Source of the DNA: Hippopus hippopus
Lineage: Eukaryota > Mollusca > Bivalvia > Cardiida > Cardiidae
NCBI GenBank assembly: GCA_946811185.2
Contig: OX328102.1
Location: 10,613,694-10,677,693, forward strand
Length of the DNA stretch: 64,000 bases
Reading direction: 5' to 3'
Part shown: in pieces, positions 40,101 to 55,100 of the stretch
Layout: every line of letters starts with the position of its first letter
How positions within the stretch are numbered: position 1 is the first letter of the stretch
Position numbers and translations under genes: made by a program
Notes under the pieces: generated by a model
The model's database searches: none
Seen by the model: the letters and a program-made list of their open reading frames with translations, nothing else
What the model was told of the DNA's origin: nothing

Positions 40101-43100
40101 CCCTTAGGCTGCTAAGTGCAACTCAATGACCTTTTGCGGACATGGTAGATCATGATCAGACTGCACAGAACATGTAGTCTGATCTTGGATCTACACTGTC
40201 TGATCAGGAGAACTTTGTTCTGCAAAAAGTAACTTTGAAATAGCAATATTTGGGTTTTTAGTATCGGCTTGAAAGTTTCATTTCATTTATTTAGCAGGTT
40301 AAGGGTAAATAAAAGTTGACAGCTAGCCCAAGTTTGAAGGACTGTAGTACTGCCCTTTAGTTTAAACATATTTATTTTACAGTGATTGAGAAACAAGTTT
40401 TCACAACTTATACTAATCTCTCTCGATTCTGCTTCCTGGGAACTACACCAGTACTTGTGCCAAAGGTGTGGACCAATAAAAATCCCTGCCCTTTCTAAGA
40501 CAAATATCACCAGCTGAGCTACATTTGATTGTGATCCGCAAAGGATTTGAATTCTGAGTTATTTGGTAAAAAGTTAAAGACATGGACATGAGAATTATGA
40601 CTCTAGCACAAGCACAATACAAAGAGAGCTAAACCAAAGACAGCCCTCTTGTAATTTTAAGACCTGGCATCAAATTGGCTATAACAAAATATCTCAGCCA
40701 ATTAGATATCAAGTTCTGGAAGTTAGAACCAAAATAATATCAAGAATAAATGATAAACACCAATCCAGCTTTGACTTAGGAAGAATCAGCATACTAAAGG
40801 ATAGATTTCAGTCTTTACCAAACAAAAAAATATGAGACTGGTCCAAATTAAAGGAGTATGCAGGTCACAAACCAATCATAACTTAACTCTTTACCAAACG
40901 ACAAAATTTTAGGCTGGTCTAAATTGAAAGCACTTGCAGACAACAAAATAAACTTAACTCAAAAATTGAAATGTGTTTCCAGCAGGGTAGAAAACATTGT
41001 GGGAAAAGGAGAAAATGCTGGTTACCAACATTTTCTCCTTTTCCCACAATGTTTTCAAAAGGCTTCTATCTCTGGGTCGTAAAAACCAGGGATTGTTTGG
41101 TAAAGGGTTAAATACTGGGATTTCTACTGGATACTTTCTTTGAAAGGGTAGAAAACATTGTAGTTACCAACATTTTCTCATTTTCCCATGGTGTTTTCAA
41201 AAGATTTAAACATTAGGTAAAGGGACTATTGTTTACCATTATTGATGAGAGCTATGTAGAGTCTCATCTTCAAGTACCCGCCCCCACTTCCACCCTGGGC
41301 TATTCCATCACTTCCTCCTCCACTCCCTGACTCTATTGGGTTTTGGGTAGTATCATACACTTCACCCCCAGACTCTGATTCAGTTTCTGAACCCCCAGGG
41401 GCACCATGACCTGCCCCAGTGCCATAGCTGTTAGATGTCTTAAACACAAAAAAAAGGTATTTCTATATTAACACTTTACCAAACAACAAAATTCTAGACT
41501 TGTGGAAATTCAAAGCATGTTAAGAAAATATGACTCAAATGGTGGAAATTGTCTTTAGTGGGAAGAAAAACATTGTGGGAAAAGGACATAATGCTGGTTA
41601 CTATCATTTTCTCCTTACTCACAATGTTTTCAAACGGCCTTTTAAAGTCTTCCAAAGCAAGTCTTAACTCTTTACCACAGAAAAAAGCAGACTTGTCCAA
41701 GTTCAAAGTATTTGCAAACTGCAATTTACATGTGGTTCAAATAATAAAATTTGTCTTCGACAGCATAGAAAACATTGTGGGCTATGGAGAAAATGCTGGT
41801 TACCCACATTTTCTCCTTTTCCCACAGAGTTTTAAAAAACCTTCTTCCACAGGGTCAATAAAACTAGATATAGTGTGGTAAAGGTGTGGTTAAACATGTA
41901 AATCCATTGTATATTACAGGTCCAATGAGAGGTATAACAGAATTTATTGTTCAGTAACAGGTTAGTCTAAAAACATTTATTCTTACCATTGTCCCTGCAC
42001 CAGGACCTAAATCTGGCCCATAACCACCGCCTTGTAGATTTATCATACTATCGTGATGTACAGTAATCTCATTGGCACTTATCTGAAGCCCATCCCCAAC
42101 CACTGTTGATTTATAGTTCAACTCCAATGTCGCAAACTTGATCAGTTTTTCGACATCAGCCTCAAAACGCACTTCAGCGTGACTGTTTATTGTAAACTTA
42201 GCGAAACTGTATTCCCCTTTCTCAGACATATCTGTATGCTGACCCGTGTCATCACAGCAAATACCTGTCCTTGCTGTTTTAGAGATGTTCAGTTTCTGGT
42301 AAGAGGAAACTATCAGGTTCTGGATGTTGGTTAAAACACCTGTAGAATGAAATATAAAAAATAAAGGGAGCTGTATTGGCCCATTGCATCCTGAAGATGA
42401 CTGTCTTGTTACTTTCTTGGAGCAGACAATTTTGAAAACATTATAGCAAATGGAGGAATTGCTTGAAACAAGCTATATCTTAATTTACCTCAATGTTTTA
42501 ATATGACCTTAGTTTAGGCAAAGGAAAACTTCAACCAGTTATCTTGTAACTGGGTCAGAAAAATAGTTAAAAGATCCATAATAATGCTACACAAAACAAT
42601 CTTGTGCTTTAACAGTCCTGTGGGAAAAAGGCTTCTGAAAACATTACGGGAAAAGGAGAAAATACTGGTAAGCATCATTTTCTCCTTCGCCCACAGGATT
42701 TTCTACTCTACCATTTGTCTGTGAAAAGGTAGAAAACACTGTACGAAAAGAATAAAATGCTGGCAAACAGCATATTCTGCATTATCCACAATGTTTTCAA
42801 AAGCCTTCTCCCTCAAGGTTGTTAAACTCTGGATTGTTTGGTAAACAGTTCGAATGAACTTCTTTGTCTTTGAATACACCATTTTGAAAACATTGTGGCA
42901 CAATGAAAAATTGCTTGTAAATTAGTATTTTCTCCCATAAATGTTTTTCTGTATTTAGCATTAGTTCATATTAAATATCCATATTTTAGAAAGATATTTT
43001 CAAAGTTTTCCCTTTCAATTTGGACTAGTATAGAATTTTGTTGTTTGGTAAAGAGTTAATTATAGGAATAGTTCCAAGTATTACCTTCAAGCTGACTGGC

Positions 43101-46100
43101 CTCGCCTTTCAGTTCAACAGAATTAGGTAGCCTGATCTCTCCTTCTTCATTTAGATGGAAGCTGCAAGTGATAGCACTGTAAGTATATCCAACATCGGCG
43201 CTGAAAATACTGTAGTTACCAATGGTTATCAAGCTGCCAGTCCCACAAGCAAGGGAATCCGCCTTGAGGTGTAGATTTTCGGTGATAAGAGAGACCAATG
43301 TGTCATCACCAATATCCAATTTATCTATATCGTAAAAACTTTCGCCAGGAAGATCAATGTAAGTTTCTGCTTTGGTAGTCAAGCCTGAAGCACAAGAGTT
43401 GTCTATATAGAGATTATAAACAACTGCTTGGGTCTGGCTATCTCTGTACTGAACAAATGCAGTGCCTGAACCACCAGCTTGTCCATGGGTGGATGAACCA
43501 CCACATAATGTGTAGGTACCTTGATATGTAAACAAAGATGAATCAATGAATATTCGTCCACCACCTCCACCTCCTCCCTGAGAAGCTCCACCCCCTTTGA
43601 CAGATATAATGCCAGTTCCAGACAAGCTCTGGGTGGTGACCTCTACTGACCCTCCACTACCACCTCCGGACTCTTCAGTTCCATCCTGGCCATCAGCTCT
43701 TAATTCACCATGGAGAACTAATGTAGGAACATCCACTCTAAGCAGTCCTCCACCCAGCCCAGCAGTCCCTGATGTTCCAGATCCACCCATTGAACCCAGC
43801 TTATCTGCGGCTCTCATGTCACCAATGTACTGAACAGAAGGTTTCCCTCCATCTTCAGAGCTCCCACCTGATCCTCCATAACTTCCACCAGAATTATTCA
43901 CACCAGCAGCAAATCCTGCATTAAGATTTCCATAGTCAACACTTACAACACCTCCAAATGCTACCTCCAAGGTCTGTGATTGGATCAGTAGATTTCTGCC
44001 CACTATTTCTCCTCCGTATTTTACACGAATATCTGTAAGGACATCAATGGTATAAGGTTCTACACTATCTGGGCTGATATCCAGCTTACCATTTGTTGCC
44101 ACTGTTATACTTCTCAAAGACAGAGTACCAACTGGTGTGAGGGAGGATCCAGTCAAGCTGGACCTACTCTGTGAATGGATCATCATTTTGCCTCCTGCTG
44201 ATACAGTCAGATACTGTACTTTAGACATATTTCCATATAATTCTAGGTTGTTCAATCCACTGGTATCGCCTCCTCCATTACTTATCTGCAATCGTGGGGG
44301 TAAATTAGCCAAAGCTCCTTCTTCTACAATCAACCGGCAGGTAAGTAAGTAGGAGTTTGTAGTGCCATACTGTGTCGCAAGGTCCATTATCTGTCCTGGT
44401 AAAACATACAAAGTACCAGAGGAATCTCCAAGTATGTTGTCAATGACTGTTGTTTCCTCCAGTATGCTGGATTTAACATTAGCAGAGCCAAACAGATTCA
44501 GAACACTAATAGCGTATGTACTATGGATGTAAGTAATAGCTGTAGTGTTTTGGTGATTGTTGTCCACTGTTATTGTTCTCACTTCCACTCCACCTGATTG
44601 TGTGTACTTTTTGTAGATAGTTCCTGCTGCCCCGGCTTTAGGAGTTCCTGCACCACCGTAAGCCGATATTGTTCCATAGAAAAGAGAGAAGGATGGGGCT
44701 AAGATGGCAATTCTGCCACCTCCTCCTCCACTATTAGTATCACTAGATCCACCATTAGCAGTGATCTTTCCATGACCTTTCAATATGGCTGCCTGAATTT
44801 TGATGGAACCTCCACTTGCTCCCCCTTCCTCTCCATCAGACACAATGTCACCATCTATCTGAGCAGTGTTTGTAACAGTCAACAGAACAATCCCACCTCC
44901 CCTGGATGAGGAAGTCCCACTGCCATAATCTGTGGGTGCTGATTCAGATCCATAAGTAGTACCATTATTGCCCCCTCCTTCACCACCATAACTGGCACCT
45001 GCAGACAAGGGTAATGTATCATTTTCATCAAGCATACCTCCACCACTAACATTAAGCTTTGCTCCATCTAACATAGTAAAGGATGCTGCGTCAATAGAAA
45101 GACCCTTTTTGGTCTGCTCAAGAATTAATTCTGACCCAGAATCCATGTAGAAATCAACAACAGACAAAGAAAATGTACTTTCATCCAATGAAAATGATGC
45201 TCTGGAACCCAGCCTCAGGGCAGACAGTGACATCATTCCAGGGCTTCCCCCAAACATGGAACCAGCTGTTGCATATGCTTCAGAATAGGCAGATAGAGTT
45301 AAGTTATTAGTATCCAGATTTCCTTTAACAGTCAACTTTCCATGATTCCCTAGGACAACACTATTTGTTTCCATTGTTCCATTAACAGTTAAGGTAGGTT
45401 TACTCCCTTTCAACTTGAGGTCACCAGTGAGAGATAGAGCAGCTTCTTCCTCCACTTCTATATCACAGAAGAAACATTCACTGTCTGCTCCTATAGAAAA
45501 TAAACATATACAGTAAAAAAATTATGAGTGGCATTTTTGGAAAGGTTTGATGCATCTTTGCAATGCATCATAATAAACAAGTCACTCCATAATATAAGTC
45601 CATTTTTGTCTGAAAAACTGGTTCAATTATGAGGTGGAATACTTCTGGTACATGCATGAAATTTACCATACCAAAAGTTTCAACCCAGGTCAGTCTGCAT
45701 GGGCAGGTTTTTGCAGATGTCTTACACTATCTTTTGACAGAGTACGAGTCTCATGTTTTTCTGTGACTCTTAACTCTTTACCAAACGAGAAAATTTTAGA
45801 CTGGCCCAAATTGAAAGGACTTGCAGAGGACAAAATAAATGTAACTAAAAAATTGAAATTTGTTTCCAGCAGGGTAGAAAACATTGTGGGAAAAGGAGAA
45901 AATGCTGGTTACCAGCATTTTCTCCTTTTCCCACAATGTTTTCAAAAGGCTTCCATCTCGGGGTCGTAAAAACCAGGGATTGTTTGGTAAAGGGTTGAAG
46001 TACAAATCTTTGATGCTTTGTCTACTTCACACTGATGATGATTTACCTGGCTTTCAACACCAGTAATTTGTCAAAAAATTATCTATTATGCCATAGAGGA

Positions 46101-49100
46101 CATCTATCCCAATTTTTGAGCAATGCTCTGGCAAAATGGGGTGTAACGCATCTCTGTGATGCATTATACCAAGCAAGTCATTACAAAATTATGGATCAAA
46201 AAATCAATTTTGTCTTAAAACCAACTGAATTATGAGTTAGAATGGTCTTTGCACATGCAGAAAATTTACGAAGAGCAAGATTTGGACCCATGTCAGCCTG
46301 CACAGTATGTCATTGGTTGATACTTTTTACATGTGCATAAAATACCCTCCTCACAGAGAATACCTCGTTTCTTTGAGTTCTTGATGATATAGAAAAACTA
46401 TTGCTAACTTAGCAATAGTTGAGCAATAGTTGATCATATTTTGGATTTGATTTAATTAACCCTTAGACTCTGCTCACAGAGCATAGCTCATTTCTTTGAG
46501 TTCTTCACAATATACAAAAACTATTGCTAGCTTAACAATAGTTGATCATACATGTATTTGAATTTGATTTAATTAACCCTTAGACTGCTAAGAGCGGCTC
46601 AATGACCTTTTGCGGACAGTGCAGATCAAAATCAGATGGCACAGAATGTGCCGTCTGATCTTGAATCTACACTGTCTGATTTTGAGATATATTTCTCCAA
46701 AAAATAAATTTGAAAGAGCATCACTCTGGTTTTTACTATCGGCTTGGAAGTTTCATTTAATTTTTTCAGCAGGATAAAGTGTAAATGCAAAATTCTGTTC
46801 ATTTCCAGTTTGTCTTTTGTACAACTGAATATGATTTTTTCATTTCCTACTTCTCTCCCCTGTAATTTCTTACAGTTTTTGAAAAGGCTCAAATAAGTTT
46901 GTATGTTATATTCCTATCAGTGAATTACTGGGATTTCTCAGTGTATTATTTTTTAAGTTTTTCACTGTCAATAGCATCACTAGTGATGATACCATATCAT
47001 CACTAGTGATGAAATAGTTTTAGAATGTTTGCCGGAATTACTTTTTTTCCTGCATTGCTCACAGTCTAATGTGTCTGTCTCTGCTTCAAACATCTTTAGT
47101 AAAAAATAGCACAGGGAAAAGATTTTCAATACAGTCTTTCCAAACAATCCTGAGTTAACGACCTTGTGGGAGAAATCTTTTGAAAACATTTCGAGAAAAG
47201 AAGATAGCTTTTGTGAGACAGAGCTCTTGGAAAATATTTTGGAAAAATGAGAAAAAACTACCAACCAGCATTTTCTCCTTTTTCCATATTGTTTTCTATC
47301 CTATCAGAAAACCTATGGCCTTTTGTACCAATTTAGTATTTGTCATCTGGAGATGTTTTTAATTTAGGAGATTCTTAAACTTGTCATGTGGGAAATGGTT
47401 AACGGTTCCTTCTCCTAATTTCATATGGCTAGTTTTAAATTGTATAGGTGCAAAACCATGCATGCCTTCAAATGGAGAGATAGATGACATCACTTATGTG
47501 CTAACCCTTGAGCGTTAAGTCATTTGTTGCGTCAGCTGCTTCTGCCAAAAATGGATCATGTGTTTGTAATGAAAAGTCCTATGTACCATTCTTGATAATT
47601 ATTAGCAAACAAAGGGTGAATTGAGAATATAATAAATAGAATAATCAACTGGTTGTGTGTGATATTAAATATCTGTCATTCGATTGGGGTTTGATGCGGT
47701 TAAAAAACTCATTCTTCGGACTCTATTTTTTTTCAACCACATCACACCCCATTCTAGTGACAGATTTTTAATATCACACACTAACAGTTGATTAACCTCT
47801 ATATATCAATGGACTAATTACCAATCTGTATAGCTGTGAGAGTATTCGGAGTTTTCACTGTCAGTTTACATGATTCCCCTGAGCTGTAGGTAGACAGAAT
47901 TGTATCTATGGTAACAGATGCCTCTATAGTGACACCTGCCCCTCCCTCTATACTAAGGATGTCAATACTCTCTGTGATAGGTGTTGTTTCTGTGCTTCCA
48001 GTGCTTCCCTTCACTATCAATGTATCTGAAGTTCCTGGACGGCTGATGTATATTGTTCCTTAGAAAATAAAATAAATCCATAATATACAGTGTAAAATTT
48101 TAATAGGAAGATAAAAAGAACTTTACATCTCTTATTTTCTAGTTATTCCATATTGCTTGCTAAATTTTGTTTGGCTAAAATGGTTCCCATACTGTGGGAA
48201 AAGAAGCAAGTGCTTTTTTACTAGCTGCACTTAATTTCATACTAGCTGCATTTATTAACCCTTTACCACACAATCCCGACTTTTAACGACCCTGAAGAAA
48301 AAGGCTTTTCCCACGACCAGCATTTTCTCCTTTTCCCACAATGTTTTCTACTGTTCCAAAAACAAATTTCAATTTTTTAGTCACATTTATTTTTTCGTCT
48401 GCAAATGCTTTCAATTTGGACCTGTCTAAAATTTTGACGTTTGGTAAAGAGTTAAAGAACCTTCCTGTCATCATGATTTACTTTTACTCCTTACCAAACA
48501 ATCACAACTTATAACGAACCTGAGGAAGATGGCTTAATTTTGAAAACCTTGTTGGAAAAAGAGAAAATGCTAGTAACCAGCATTTTATCCTTTTCCAACA
48601 ATGTTTTCAACCCTTTAATGGACTACTTTTGCCATTTAAGCCATCTTTTATATGTCATCTGCAAATGCTTTCAATTTGGACTTGTCCAAAATTTTGTCGT
48701 TTGGTAAAGAGTTAAGGAATGACCATTGACCAGCCTTTCAAGTTCATGAAAACACAAAGGATATTACAGCAGGTGTCGAAAATTTTGTCGTTTGGTTAAG
48801 AGTTAAGCAATGACCATTGACCAGCCTTTCAAGTTCATGAAAACACAAATGATATTACAGTAGGTGTTGTGTGTTTAGGTCTAAAATTTGTTGCTTAACT
48901 CTTTACCAAACAGCAAAGTTTCAGACTTGACCAAATTGAAAGCATTTGCAGATGTCAATTTAAAATGTTGGTTACCAGCATTTTCTCCTTTTCCCACAAT
49001 GTTTTCAAAAGCCTTCCTTCTCAGGGTTGTTAAAAGTTGCGATTATGCGATAAAGGGTTAAGATTTTCAGTACCAAATAGATAAACTCTTCCTAAAGGTT

Positions 49101-52100
49101 GAAAATACAACCCACTCAAAGTCAAACAGATTTTTATTGTACAGGCTTGACTAAACAAGCAAACAGTATTGGTCCAAAATTAGATTGCATGTTCTGTGCA
49201 GTCTGATCTTCATCTATGAGTTCTGCAAAAGCTCTTGTTTTCCCTTATGATGCAGAAAGGGTTGAAAAATATGGTGAATCAAAATAAATTATGATTTAAA
49301 AAAAAAAAAATTGCAAAAAAGAGAAATCAGTCATTGTGAGCAATTTCTCCTTTTTGTACAATTTTTCAGAAAGTCTGCAATGCAAGACAAGTAAAAGCTC
49401 ATCTACAGGGGGTAAATTCTTAACACTTTATCACACAGTCCAAACTTTTAACGACCCTTCAAAAAAAAAAAGGCTTTTGAAAAAATTGAGGGAAAAGGTG
49501 AAAATGCTGGTAACCAGCATTTTCTCCTTTTCCCACAATGTTTTCCACTCTTCCAAAGATAAATTTAAATTTTTGAGTCTCGCTGATTTTATCATCTGCT
49601 AATGCTTTTGATTTGAACAGGTCAAAATTCTGTCATTTGATAAAGGATTAATTAAACTTAAAAATATCAACACAATATACGATACCTGGTGATCCAACTC
49701 TCCCATCACTAGCCTCTCCACCAGATGCATCTATTTCACCCGTGAACTCGTAGTATGAGGATGATATCACAGCAATTCTACCACCCCCACCTCCACCTTC
49801 TCCACCTTTAGCTTTCAGGTATCCATCACCAACAATGGAAGGGGTCTGTACAAGGATTGAACCCCCACTGCCCCCGAGTCCACTTCCAGCACTCATATCG
49901 ATCGTTCCATCCAGATTTAGGGAACCAGTGATGACCAGTTTGATCTGTCCACCACCTCTACCGCTTTCACCGTTACTACCATAGAGAGTGGGAGATGAGA
50001 TACTTCCATAGGTGGCAGCCGTATTGTCCACTCCACGGCCTCCGTATGTTGCGGCAGTACCTTGTCCATTTCCACCGCTTTCAAAACCAGCTCCAACACC
50101 AGATATCTTTCCTTCAAACATGATATCAACAATGTCCACATCTATAATAGTCTTCAACAATCCATTAACATCACCTTCAAGTACTAATTCAGCCCCTGGA
50201 TGGATTATAATACTGTTATAAGTATATGTTCCGTTTTGCAGAGTGCATGTTTGACCACTAAATAGTTCAAGGAAACTTGAATTGGAGCAGAAGGTATCGG
50301 CTAATGCAGGAGCAGATTGAGTAGCATTTCCCATCATTGTTCCAGAACTAAGAGAAAATTTGGTAGTGTCCAGGCTGAAATCTGATGTAGTATTAAAATA
50401 ATCCAGATTTAGATTCACTTTATTATTGGTCGTGTCACAATATCGTGATGGTTCCAAGCGTCCCTTGTAATCAACCCCGAGAGAACCAAGCTGAAGAGCC
50501 AATGCTGGATAGGACATTCTAAGTGCCCCATCTTCTCTCACTGTCATTTTATCTGTGTTTGGAGAGATACTGCCACAAACATCAAGCTCCCATCCTTTAT
50601 CAATTATAACATTCGGCGGCAGGATGATCATTCCTAACTCCTCTACATAAACATTAGAGTCAATGCGTAATGTGTTGACTGGATTAACTCTAGTGGCCCA
50701 GTACAACTCTATGTTTTTGCCAACTTTTGTCAAAGAATCAGCATTTCCTTTAATAGTGCCGACTTGCGCGTTCAGTGCAGGGGTACTGGCTCTTGGATTA
50801 AAGGCAACCACAGCCTCACCAAACACTTCTATCTCATCAATTTGCACACTGACAATAGTATCCATCACAACTATGGTAGAAGCACAAGTAGTGGCTTTGT
50901 TGCTTTTTACAAGGATCTGAGAAAAAACAAACATAACCATAAAGAACAAGAGCACCACATGCGGGTACCAACGCTTGGCTGCAAGTGCTTGATTTTCAGC
51001 AAGAATTCTAAGTTGAAAAAGAGGCATAACTGGGTCAAAAATACTTTGATAGATACTTGCCCTTGTTGTATAGGTACCATTTTTGATAGTTAACAACTTG
51101 TCCAAGTTTGAAGTAAATATCTTTATTAATACCGGTAACAGAGATATAACAAAATGTAAAAGTTTTTGCATAACAACGACAACACAGACAACAACAAGAT
51201 GTCTGTTTGTAAAACAGTCATGCCCGCCTACTGCCACATTGATACAGGAAGTGGCACAGTTCATAAACTGATATCAAAAGAATTGATTGGGAAATATCGA
51301 TGTCATCTTTTTGATTTATAGCCCACTTCAATTGTTAAACGTGATAATCTGTCAACAGTTCGCATAATTATACACACTGCCGTGTGTATACATACAAGAT
51401 TGTAAACAGTCGCCAATACACAGACTGGGTTATCGATTTTCTTTTCAGCACGCGCGTTCGACTTCCGCTTTTTCCCAGTCGACTTCGATGCTTACTACGT
51501 CCCCGATAATACGCGAATAAAATGTTGGAGCCACAAGTTGAGCCACATATGATGATTTTTGAGACACTTTAATTTTTTTTGAGCAAATGGCCCAAGTGGC
51601 GAACGGAAGCGCGGGCCCTGAATCATCTGATGGTCACTGTGACCTTGACCTTTCACGGATTAACCTTAAAATCGATAGGGATCATTTACACTCAAAGTGT
51701 AGAATTTGAAGGACCTAGGTCAATTCTGTGTCTAGTTATCATCTGGACAAGGTTTGGTCTATATATCATTAAGTTGAAGGCCACTGTGACTTTGACCTTT
51801 AATGGATTAATCTCAAAATCGATAGGGATCATTTACACTCCGAGATGAATATCTGTACAGAATTTGAAGAACCTATGTCAATTCTGTGTCTAGTTATCAT
51901 CTGGACAAGATTTGGTCTATATATCATTAAGTTGAAGGCCACTGTGACCTTGACCTTTGATGGATTAATCTCAAAATCAATAGGGATCATCTGCACTCCA
52001 AGACAAATGTCTGTGCCAAATTTGACGAACCTAGGTCAATTCTGTGTCTAGTTATCATCCAGACAAGGTTTGGTCTATATATCAACATGTTGACGGTCAC

Positions 52101-55100
52101 TGTGACCTTGACCTTTGACTGATTGACCTCAAAATCAATAGGGATCATCTACACTCCAAGACGCATGTCTGTGCCAAATTTGACGAACCTAGGTCCATTC
52201 TGTGTCTAGTTATCATCCAGACAAGGTTTGGTCTATATATCAACATGTTGACGGTCACTGTGACCTTGACATTTGACCGATTGACCTCAAAATCAATAGG
52301 GATCATCTACACTCCAAGACGCATGTCTGTGCCAAATTTGACGAACCTAGGTCCATTCTGTGTCTAGTTATCATCCGGACAAGGTTTGGTCTATATATCA
52401 ACATGTTGACGGTCACTGTGACCTTGACCTTTGACCGATTGACCTAAAAATCAATAGGGATCATCTACACTCCAAGACGCATGCCTGTGCCAAATGTGAC
52501 AAACCTAGGTCAATTCTGTGTCTAGTTATCATCTGGACAAGGTTTGGTCTATATATCAACATGTTGACGGTCACTGTGACCTTGACCTTTGACTGATTGA
52601 CCTCAAAATCAATAGGAATTATCTACACTCCAAGACAAATGTCTGTGCAAAATTTGACGAACCTAGGTCAATTCTGTGTCTAGTTATCATCCGGACAAGG
52701 TAAGGTTGACCGACCAACCGACGGACGGACGGACGGACCGACCGACATTAGCAAAGCAATATACCCCCACTTCGTTGAAGAGGGGCATAATGAGACCGAC
52801 ACAAGGGCTATGACAATAACTCATGGTTTTCTCTGAAAACAGCTGAGAAAAAGATAACATTCAATATTTATATCCAACAAGTTGATTTATCATTTAATTT
52901 CATGGTCTGAACTTTCTTGCATCAAAAAGAAAATTTAAACTAATTCCCATATTAACAAACAAACAACAGAAAACTTTAAAATCACTCTTGTAAACTATGG
53001 ATGCTAGTACATGAATTAAACTTAAAACACAAATACTAGCATGCTGAAAGAGGAAAGTCTGAAGGTGGTAGTACAGTGCAAGTTATAGTGTTGCTGAAGT
53101 ATTTATTATAAGACAAACTGAATTCATTTTGTCAATAATTTACCAAACTGTAGTCATTCTTGTGGCTTCATGACAAATATTTCCCATGACGGTTGTGAGA
53201 TTGCATAAATTATGATTAATAGGAAATACAATTCAGGATTTTGTGTCTTTCTACATGTTTGTCCCATGACGGTCTACCATCTTAGGTGTGCTTACTAATG
53301 CGGCGAATAAGGAAATATGTGAAGATACATGTACTATAAATGTTGTTGCAACAATCTAGGCCACAAGGTCTCAACACGAATCGATTGACAATGTCCAAAT
53401 TTTATATCAAGAGTGCAGTGGAATGATTTCAGAGACAGCAGAAATGTAAATTCAAGATACATGCGTAAACATTTAGCATTTAAATCTTTACTAAACAACA
53501 AATTATAGACCTGTCTGAATCCAAAGCAGTTTCAGAGGACAAGTTAAATGTAACTCAAAAATTTAAATTTTTTTTGGTAATAAAGAAACCATTGTGGGGA
53601 AAGGAGAAAATGCTCCTTTCCAGCATTCTCTCCGTTTTCAACAATGTTATCAAAAGCCTTCTTCTTTAGGGTTGTTAAAACTTGGGATTATGTGGTAAAA
53701 GATTAAAATGTAAAGATCAATGAAAGAAGAGGAGTATGCCATTTCCCATGTTAAAGCTAGAAATAGAACTCTGCTTTTAGATGGGAGTATGCATATGACT
53801 CTAGGGATAAACTATCACCACATTCAACCACTGATTACAATTTTGACACGACATAAATTTCTCCTGACCAAGAATTGGTTTTAAAAAACAAATCTGAAAC
53901 TTCTTGTCATTCTTTGGAGCCAGAGATATAGCTTATTTATCGATTTTAACACCAATAACCAAATTCTATAAATTGGGTAATAATCAACTGAAATTTAATA
54001 CTATAGTCACTTTATATACTGCTCATTGTGGGATTTGTCTTTGAAAAGGTAGAAAACATTTTAGACAAGTCCAAATTCAAAGCATTTGCAGACGACACAA
54101 TGAATATGAATCAGAAATTAAAAGTTGTACTGGAAAGGATAGAAAACATTGTGGGAAAAGGAGAAAATGCTGGTTACCAGCATTTTCTCCTTTTCCCACA
54201 ATGTTTTCAAAAGGCTTCTTTCTCAGGGTCATTAAAAGTTGTGATTGTGTGGTAACAGGTTAACACCCGAAAAAAATTTGAGTACCTTTTCGTCTCCATC
54301 ATTTAGGTAGATGACTCCTGCTCCTCCAACTTCACCAGATGAAGAGTCTCCACCGTAGGCTGTTACATCTGTGGTTACAACTATCCCTGTGTTGTACTTT
54401 ATGGCAATAAATCCTCCCCCACCCCCTCCAGAATCGGTGGAACTCCCACCATCAGCATGCAGTTGTCCTGTGTTAATATAGTGAGTTGACTTCTTAATTA
54501 TCAATTGTTATATTCCTATTTTACGGGAAAAAGAGAAAATGCTGATTACCAGCATTTTTCTCCTTTTCCAACAATGTTTTCAAAAGGCTTCTTTTTCAAG
54601 GTGGTTCAAAGTCAGATTTAAGTGCTTAACACTAAATGAAGAAAAGAATGATACCTGTAATTTTGGCAGTGTTGCAGTCAATCCAGATACTTCCTCCAGA
54701 CGCACCTCCTCCTGATGTTGTGTTTTCTCCACTAAATAAAGATAAAAAAATAAAGGTTAAAAACTAAAAACAAGTTATATTTCAACTTCTGACCAGACAA
54801 CAAAATTTTAGACTTCCATGTATAAAAAACCAAAATTACTAACTGTCCAAGAAGAGGAGAAAATTTGTGGGAAAAGGAAAAAACTGCTGGGATCCAGAAT
54901 TTCTCCCGTTTCCACAAAGCTTTCGAAACATTTCTGCATTTAGTGGTAAAAACAAGGTCTTTCTTTGAAAAGAGTTTCCTACAAATTGTACAACTTTAAC
55001 TTATATTCATTGATAGTCCATATCAATTTCTCCTCAGTCCTTTTAAAAACAAAAAGCATTCTTTTGCCTTCAGAATTTTTATTCAATGAAATGTTGCAGC

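Noticed and set aside
43597..43833. Plus-strand proline-rich open frames opposite exons 10, 12 and 17
   Set aside because: They are antisense shadows of glycine-rich coding sequence (Gly codons read as Pro/Thr on the other strand), with no independent support.
50917..51264. Upstream extension of the exon 10 open frame to an ATG at 51264, with a hydrophobic stretch that could pass for a signal peptide
   Set aside because: A strong acceptor (TTTTTTCTCAG) sits at 50917, exon 9 joins in phase 0, and the upstream sequence looks like a dispersed repeat. Seven or more in-phase exons of the same protein lie further upstream, so this is not the gene start.
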